Made by a program: the position numbers and the translations under genes
Source of the DNA: Spirosoma oryzicola
GTDB lineage: Bacteria > Bacteroidota > Bacteroidia > Cytophagales > Spirosomataceae
Direction of reading: 5' to 3'
DNA length: 64,000 bases
NCBI RefSeq assembly: GCF_021233055.1
Contig: NZ_CP089538.1
Span: 4,666,501 to 4,730,500, forward strand
The notes under the pieces: generated by a model
The model's database searches: none
Seen by the model: the letters and a program-made list of their open reading frames with translations, nothing else
Told to the model about the DNA's origin: nothing
In this document: piece after piece, positions 59,096-64,000 of the stretch
Layout of the letters: every line of letters starts with the position of its first letter
Numbering within the stretch: the stretch's first letter is position 1

Positions 59096-59139
59096 TAATA
59101 CTGGCAAGTTCGTATTTATTATGACACTTGCCAGTATTA
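59096..59139. promoter_or_regulatory. Perfect 13-bp inverted repeat upstream of the methyltransferase
   Basis: TAATACTGGCAAG (59096-59108) and its complement at 59127-59139 are separated by 18 bp. The distance to the ATG at 59083 fits a repressor operator or a hairpin in the leader. Confidence 0.6.
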
Positions 59140-59226
59140 CAGCTGACAATGTTCACTCGCTTCGTAAAGCCGCTCCATTCTTATCCGCAACCTGTTTCGC
59201 TGACTCCTTCCGATGACAGGATTATA

Positions 59227-59299
59227 GCAATTCAGTCGGTACAATTGCCAGTTCATGCAGCGGGCCATTGGTTTCGGGTGGCCTTCCACGCCAATTTTG
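59227..59299 (+). promoter_or_regulatory. Predicted LytTR operator and promoter (site C)
   Basis: GCAATTCAG (59227-59235) and CCAGTTCAT (59248-59256) repeat with a 21-bp period (7 and 8 of 9 matches to the LytTR half-site). CAATTTTG (59292-59299), one base off a -7 element, follows after exactly 35 bp, the same spacing as at 13753-13825. The next gene, at 59363, is the paralogue of the gene controlled by that site. Confidence 0.55.
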
Positions 59300-59362
59300 G
59301 GAACTCAGCCGCTCTAACAGCGCGCTAGTCGAACCAAACTCTATTCATAAACAACGCGTCTA

Positions 59363-60040
59363 ATGAAATCGTATTTACTGTCTTTGTCGCTACTCGTCAT
59401 GAGTGGCTTTACGGCCACCGCCCAAAATGCTACCCGTTTTGCCCAACCCGCAGCGTCAACAAAGGCAACAACCACAAACACCAGTCCTGCGGCTCAGCCA
59501 GTAGCCCAAAACGCACCGGTATCCCCGCAAAAAACAGTACCAACGCCGGGTGCAGCCGTTCGCACTACTCCGCTTCAATCGTCCAGTGAGCGGCCCTTGT
59601 ACATCAACGCCGGAATTGGTTTGGGGGCTTATACGGCTGGCGGTATTCCCATCGGCTTGTCCGTCGAAAAGACCATTCAGAACAACATCTCGGTAGGTGG
59701 TTCAATCGATTATGCCCGCTACGGCTACAATACCGGTGGCTACAGTTGGCATTACACCTTTATCTATGCCGGTGCACGTGGCTCGTACCACCTCGGCGAA
59801 TTGCTCAATACGGGCAATGATAAGTTTGACCCCTACGCCGGTGTATCGCTTGGTTTCCGCCACGCGTCTTATAAAGATACGTACGGCTATGTCGGCGACT
59901 ACTACAATCCGTATTCAAGCGGTTTATACCTAGGCATTCACCTGGGAGCCCGTTACATGTTCAGCGAGAAATTCGGTGGGTTTGCGGAAGTTGGTTACGG
60001 TGTCTCAGCCCTTCGACTGGGTCTTTCCGCTAAATTTTAA
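59363..60040 (+). CDS. Outer-membrane beta-barrel protein (paralogue 2)
   Basis: This 225-residue protein is the paralogue of 13866-14615. It has a signal peptide (to GFTATAQ), a shorter Ala/Pro/Thr linker (about 50 residues), and the same barrel: YINAGIGLGAYTAGGIPIGLSVE, SVGGSIDYARYG, GSYHLGELL, FDPYAGVSLGFRHAS and VSALRLGLSAKF. The barrel is well conserved while the linker differs, as if it only had to keep its composition. A predicted LytTR site precedes it. Confidence 0.88.
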   Translation: MKSYLLSLSLLVMSGFTATAQNATRFAQPAASTKATTTNTSPAAQPVAQNAPVSPQKTVPTPGAAVRTTPLQSSSERPLYINAGIGLGAYTAGGIPIGLSVEKTIQNNISVGGSIDYARYGYNTGGYSWHYTFIYAGARGSYHLGELLNTGNDKFDPYAGVSLGFRHASYKDTYGYVGDYYNPYSSGLYLGIHLGARYMFSEKFGGFAEVGYGVSALRLGLSAKF

Positions 60041-60547
60041 CAGCTAACGCATAAACGAAACAACACTAGTGAACAGGCTTGACGCCCTTTGAAGTGTAAG
60101 CCAGCAAAGAGCATAAACAAGGGTGGAACAGCGGGTGGCGGTTTTGTCATCTGCTGTTCCATTTATGGGCGAGTCGCTTTTGGTCACAGCCTATCGCTTA
60201 CTGATTCATAAATTGATTATTGACGCTCAGTGGTATTGGTGTCAGTTTTGAAAAGCTGACACCAATACCACTGAGCGTCACCAAGGATGGTTCATATCGA
60301 TAGGGAAACCGTTTTATGTATAAACTATTTAACCAAAGAACGGATGTGATACGCATCATAGACATAGCGCTTAATCCGACTTAGGAAACCTTTTGCCGGC
60401 CAATAAATACCGCGCTGTTTCATCGGCGATTTGTTTTGACTGGAAACCTGTTTGTCTCGTTCATGGTTAGGCCTATTTATAAGCCAACCACCGATTTGGT
60501 TCTTTCGTTGCGGCTCCGTCTAGAGACCGGCACGTTGCTTAACCGCT
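60041..60547. other. Intergenic region with two hairpins
   Basis: This 507-bp gap holds a stem at 60124-60161 (TGGAACAGC with GCTGTTCCA extended by two wobbles, then TTTAT), probably the transcript end of the gene before it, and the hairpin at 60221-60280. The right part, 60281-60547, should hold the promoter of the kinase gene, but no match to TAnnTTTG was found. Confidence 0.6.
60221..60280. repeat. 25-bp perfect extragenic hairpin
   Basis: TGACGCTCAGTGGTATTGGT (start of left arm 60221-60245) is fully complementary to 60256-60280, with a 10-nt loop TTTTGAAAAG. The middle 22 bases (60240-60261) match the centre of the hairpin at 55082-55165 at 17 positions, and one base pair is exchanged A-T for G-C. 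Outer 19-bp arms are unrelated. Confidence 0.85.
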
Positions 60548-61891
60548 ATGACTTACGACACCTGGGTCTTGTTGTTTCTCGGGATGCTAACGGCTATGTT
60601 GCTGTACAATATTGCACAGTGGCTATGGCATCGCGAGCGCGTTTACGGCCTTTACACGCTGTACATGCTTGTCTGGCTGAGCTATTTTCTGCTTCGTAAT
60701 TCGCCCAACTTAGTCAACTTTCCCAACAACGTCTGGTATTTGCTGCGTACCATCGGCCCAATGGTCGCCTACTGGGTTTACTTCGAGTTTACAATCGCTT
60801 TTCTGGAAGTAAAAAAACGGCAGCCCAAGCTCATTCCGCTATTTCGTTACGCTCAGGCAACCTTACTGGTTTATTTCGGAATAGAACTGGTGTTTTGTCT
60901 GGCAACGGATTTGTGGCAAAAGCCTATTCATGAACTGGTTCATACGATTGTTCGGGTAGCGCTGGCCATTTTCTCGATCTACATTGTCATTCAGGTTTAC
61001 AAGCGCCGGAATGCCGTCGCCCGGTTGTTTATTACGGGCTCGCTGCTACTGGTCATTGGTGGTGTCATGGCTATGCTGTTCAGTCTGACATGGACTAGTT
61101 TTCAAACCTCGGATGCGATTCCGTTCTGGCAGGCACCGCTCACGTACATGCACATCGGCATTTTTCTTGAACTGTTGTGTTTCTCAATGGGTCTGGCGTA
61201 TCGCCACCGGCGCGAGTCGATTCGGAGAGCCTTGGTAGACAAAGAATTAGCGCGTGAGCGGGAGCAGCGATTACGGGAACAGGTTGAAGCGCAATTAGCC
61301 GTACAGCAGTTGAAACATAAAATGACGGAAGTACAAATGCGGGCTTTACAGAGTCAGATCAGCCCGCATTTTCTGTTTAATAGCCTGAATACGCTGTCGT
61401 CGCTTATTGCTGACGAACCGGAACGGGCTGAACAGTTTGTTGATCAGATGTCGAGCGTGTACCGGTATCTGCTCCAGGCAAACGACCGCGAACTAACGAC
61501 ACTGACGACAGAATTGACTTTTATTCACTCGTATTACCACCTGCTCAAAACCCGTTACGGTCAGGGTATCGTGCTGGACGACGATATTGCCGATAGTTTC
61601 CGGTCGTACCTCATTCCTCCGTTAACGCTTCAGTTACTGGTTGAAAACGCAGTTAAGCACAACGTCGTTTCGGCGAACCGCCCGCTGCGAATTCGTTTAT
61701 CAACCAGCGAAACGGGGGCGCTCTGCATCTGGAACAACCTTCAGCGGAAACTCAATAACCACACGACATCTACTCAGAAAGGGTTGCTGAACATCATTGA
61801 GAAATACAAACTGCTTCATCAGCCTCCTATTCAAATCAACGAAACCACTGATTCGTTTGAAGTGATCCTCCAATTGATTGAACCCGCCTGA
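60548..61891 (+). CDS. 7TM LytS-type sensor histidine kinase
   Basis: This 447-residue kinase has about seven transmembrane helices in residues 1-215, resembling the 7TMR-DISM membrane part without an extracellular sensor, a coiled coil (ELAREREQRLREQVEAQLAV) and a His_kinase domain with His274 in QISPHFLFNSLNTLSSL. N and G boxes are LTLQLLVENAVKHN and KGLLNIIEKYKLL. The start MTYDTW aligns with MTYEAW of its convergent paralogue, and both are exactly 447 residues long, which supports both starts. No LytTR regulator is adjacent. Confidence 0.92.
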   Translation: MTYDTWVLLFLGMLTAMLLYNIAQWLWHRERVYGLYTLYMLVWLSYFLLRNSPNLVNFPNNVWYLLRTIGPMVAYWVYFEFTIAFLEVKKRQPKLIPLFRYAQATLLVYFGIELVFCLATDLWQKPIHELVHTIVRVALAIFSIYIVIQVYKRRNAVARLFITGSLLLVIGGVMAMLFSLTWTSFQTSDAIPFWQAPLTYMHIGIFLELLCFSMGLAYRHRRESIRRALVDKELAREREQRLREQVEAQLAVQQLKHKMTEVQMRALQSQISPHFLFNSLNTLSSLIADEPERAEQFVDQMSSVYRYLLQANDRELTTLTTELTFIHSYYHLLKTRYGQGIVLDDDIADSFRSYLIPPLTLQLLVENAVKHNVVSANRPLRIRLSTSETGALCIWNNLQRKLNNHTTSTQKGLLNIIEKYKLLHQPPIQINETTDSFEVILQLIEPA

Positions 61892-61912
61892 TCGGCTTTG
61901 TTTTTCTACTTT

Positions 61913-63256
61913 CTACGTCTGTTGGCGAACCAGCATGTTCTGCGGTACGAGCAGCGGCAATGTCACCCGAAACCAGCCGTCCTCCTCTTCAATCGTCGGT
62001 TCCGGCTGGTTAAGCAGCTGGTATTTAACCGTGATATTCGACAGCCCCACACCGTTTGAATCGACCCGGAGGGGTTTGCGTTGCAGCGTATTCTCGACAA
62101 TCAACTGGCGCTGATCATTGGTTCGAATGCGAATCACCAGCGGCTCTTCGGCCAGAATAACGTTGTGCTTAACTGCGTTTTCAACCAGCAACTGGAGCGT
62201 GAGCGGGGGTATCCAGGCTCGGTTATACGCCTGATCTACCGCTATTTCCAGACTAACGCCACTGCCGAAACGGGTACGGAGCAAGTGAAAATACGAGTGA
62301 ATAAACCCAAGTTCGAGGTTTAGCGTAGTCAGTTCGTTCTCGTTGCTGCGCAGCAAATAACGGTACACACTCGACAACTCATCCACAAACTCACTAGCCT
62401 GTGGAGGGCTTTCATCAATAAGCGACGAGAGCGTATTCAGACTGTTGAACAAAAAGTGGGGGCTGATCTGACTCTGTAAAGCCCGCATTTGCACTTCGGT
62501 CTTTTCGTGCTGAAGCTGTTTCAGGATCAAGTCGGCTTCAAGCTGCTTGCGGTAGTGATGTTCGCGCTCATTTTCCAAATCTTTCTCAACAACTACTTGC
62601 CGAACAGCCTCCCGCCGATGCCGGTACGAAATACCCAACGAAAAGAAAATCAGATCAAGCACGACGCCCATCTGAATGAACAGGTCGGGGTGTTGCCAGA
62701 GCGGTAATTGCAGACTAAAGGTCGTTGAGCGAATCAGTAGCAGTACCGTGATAGCATGGTTGATCATCAACGAAGCCGTACCAGCGATGAAGAACCGGAC
62801 GACCATGTCTTTTGATCGATAAAACGTAAAAACGATATATGCTCCTACCGCCAGTAGCGCAAACCGTACCGGATGAAGCAGCAGATCGTGAAGCCTTGTC
62901 TGCCAGAAGTCAGTAAACAGATAGATGTACGTCTTGATCAGGCAATAAGCTACCAGTGCCCACTGCACGTACGTTACCCATCGCAGAAATTTAGGGTGAC
63001 TCTTTAGTTCAAGAAAAACCTTGGCCAGTTCCAGATACAAGATGTACGAGGAATACGACAGGAGAAGCTTGTAAAAATTACCAATGTTTATTGGTAGGCC
63101 AAAGTGGTTGATGATAAAATAAACGGCCCAGGTCAGTGTGTAGAGCGCATAAAGACCGTAAATGCGTTCCCGATACATGAACCATTGTACGGTGGTGGTC
63201 AATAACATGGCGACAACCATGCCCAAAAAAAGGGGTGACCAGGCTTCGTAAGTCAT
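61913..63256 (-). CDS. 7TM LytS-type sensor histidine kinase (paralogue)
   Basis: This 447-residue kinase is a close relative of 60548-61891 and is placed tail-to-tail with it, 21 bp apart. It shares the 7TM part (RERIYGLYALYTLTW, SYRHRREAVRQ), the coiled coil, His267 in QISPHFLFNSLNTLSSL and LTLQLLVENAVKHN, and ends NGVGLSNITVKYQLL. The ATG at 63256 is selected because it aligns with its paralogue; a longer version from 63313 would add 19 untypical residues. No partner regulator is adjacent, so both may talk to the LytTR protein at 19636 or to distant ones. Confidence 0.92.
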   Translation of the reverse strand: MTYEAWSPLFLGMVVAMLLTTTVQWFMYRERIYGLYALYTLTWAVYFIINHFGLPINIGNFYKLLLSYSSYILYLELAKVFLELKSHPKFLRWVTYVQWALVAYCLIKTYIYLFTDFWQTRLHDLLLHPVRFALLAVGAYIVFTFYRSKDMVVRFFIAGTASLMINHAITVLLLIRSTTFSLQLPLWQHPDLFIQMGVVLDLIFFSLGISYRHRREAVRQVVVEKDLENEREHHYRKQLEADLILKQLQHEKTEVQMRALQSQISPHFLFNSLNTLSSLIDESPPQASEFVDELSSVYRYLLRSNENELTTLNLELGFIHSYFHLLRTRFGSGVSLEIAVDQAYNRAWIPPLTLQLLVENAVKHNVILAEEPLVIRIRTNDQRQLIVENTLQRKPLRVDSNGVGLSNITVKYQLLNQPEPTIEEEDGWFRVTLPLLVPQNMLVRQQT

Positions 63257-63508
63257 TGACGGTATCTTGTCGCTTCGACCCGGCGAAGTGGTGTTCCACC
63301 CCAACCGCATCATTCCGTAGAGTTGCTAAAAGGCAAAAACGAATGTACAAAAAATACAAACCCGTTTTACCAATTGGTTCGTAGACGGCAACCGTATTTC
63401 TCTACGGTTCATCCTCTTCTTTTACCGCTTCAACGCAAACGCCGTTGGCAATCAGTCTTACTAGAACAAACTTGATGTCCGTAAACAACAAGATAGAATC
63501 GATTGCTT

Positions 63509-64000
63509 ATGAAATTCCTCGACATTGACCTTTATACGGCTGACCCTGAAGGCACGCGACGCTTTTACACGAAACAATTAGGTCTGGACATTCTGGACGA
63601 GTCAACGGACCAGTTGACCTTACAAATCGGCTGGACTCGGCTAACCTTTCGAGCGGTACCCTTTCCGGTAGCGCCGTATCATTTCGCCATCAATGTACCC
63701 GCCAGCACGTTGGAAGTATGTATGCATTGCTACCCGTTCGATTACCTCGACACCCAGGCTACGGGCAAAGTAATTGCCGAATTTCCGGCCTGGGGAGCAC
63801 GCGCCTGCTACTTCTACGACAACAACGGTAACCTGCTCGAATTCATTGGCAGAAACAGTTTACCACTCGACAATCCGAATCTGACCATTGGCGATTTGTT
63901 TCAGGGGATCAGCGAACTGGGCATGGGCACCGAGAACGTTCCACTCGCAACCCGTCAACTCAGAAATCAGTTTGGCGTTCCGCAGTTCAATCGGTCGATT
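63509..64000 (+). CDS. VOC-family (glyoxalase-like) protein, 3' end beyond window
   Basis: At least 164 residues of a vicinal-oxygen-chelate protein: FLDIDLYTADPEGTRRFYTKQLGLDIL opens the first beta-alpha-beta unit and YFYDNNGNLLEFIGR ends the second strand with the metal-binding Glu. A second domain starts after about residue 130 (ISELGMGTENVPLATRQLRNQFGV), so this may be a two-module protein. It runs off the right edge. Reaction unknown. Confidence 0.8.
   Translation, partial: MKFLDIDLYTADPEGTRRFYTKQLGLDILDESTDQLTLQIGWTRLTFRAVPFPVAPYHFAINVPASTLEVCMHCYPFDYLDTQATGKVIAEFPAWGARACYFYDNNGNLLEFIGRNSLPLDNPNLTIGDLFQGISELGMGTENVPLATRQLRNQFGVPQFNRSI

Noticed and set aside
1..64000. tRNA, rRNA, CRISPR arrays, insertion sequences
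   Set aside because: I looked through the intergenic stretches and found no cloverleaf, spaced repeats, transposase or terminal inverted repeats with target duplication.

Overview
The window reads as a stretch of chromosome from a free-living Bacteroidetes of the order Cytophagales, most like Spirosoma and its relatives. The signs are tandem SusC/SusD outer-membrane pairs, several SusC-like or beta-barrel proteins ending in Phe, GWxTD and DUF5686 proteins, LytS/LytTR signalling, a methyltransferase-rich accessory set, roughly even base composition and near absence of Shine-Dalgarno sequences. Promoters instead match the Bacteroidetes form TTTG-N17-23-TAnnTTTG. I saw no phage, transposase, integrase, CRISPR array, rRNA or tRNA, so it looks like ordinary chromosome. 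Genus is an inference.

Layout. 1-9200: two tandem susCD pairs on the minus strand, the left one cut by the window edge. 9.5-13.6 kb: redoxin, patatin phospholipase, metallo-beta-lactamase-fold hydrolase, and a sulfite-oxidase-like molybdoenzyme with its cytochrome b. 13.8-20.4 kb: an outer-membrane beta-barrel protein, a GtrA-like protein, small lipoproteins, then two LytS-type kinases and a LytTR response regulator. 20.4-24.6 kb: TolB-like propeller, Tat-exported TIM-barrel protein and an orphan ECF sigma factor. 24.9-38 kb: housekeeping and envelope genes (ileS, menA, glutathione peroxidase, argS, DUF2278/lamin-tail protein, penicillin acylase, peptidoglycan-binding protein, MazG-like hydrolase). 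38-49.7 kb: fdhD, a diacylglycerol kinase divergent from a phosphatidate phosphatase, methyltransferases, GWxTD lipoprotein, rlmB, cytochrome c, DUF5686 protein, pyrR, pth. 49.9-58.2 kb: secreted proteins, a large TonB-dependent-type receptor, and a GntR(YtrA)-ABC transporter operon. 58.3-64 kb: a methyltransferase, a second copy of the outer-membrane beta-barrel protein, two tail-to-tail 7TM LytS-type kinases and a VOC protein.

The most useful result of the hunt is a predicted LytTR regulon. Three promoters carry a direct repeat of a 9-bp half-site (about RCARTTCAK) with an exact 21-bp period, followed 34-35 bp later by a Bacteroidetes -7 element. They precede the two paralogous outer-membrane beta-barrel genes, 45 kb apart, and the kinase/LytTR operon itself. 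The second is a small family of extragenic hairpins (54975-54998, 55082-55165, 60221-60280) that share a roughly 20-bp palindromic core with covarying base pairs but have locus-specific arms, one of them a perfect 40-bp inverted repeat. Others include a predicted membrane micropeptide inside the ABC operon, a YtrA-type operator, and a hairpin placed just ahead of fdhD.

Limits: functions come from recognising motifs by eye, promoter and operator calls are pattern matches without statistics, and start codons are judged from signal peptides, promoter position and paralogue alignment.
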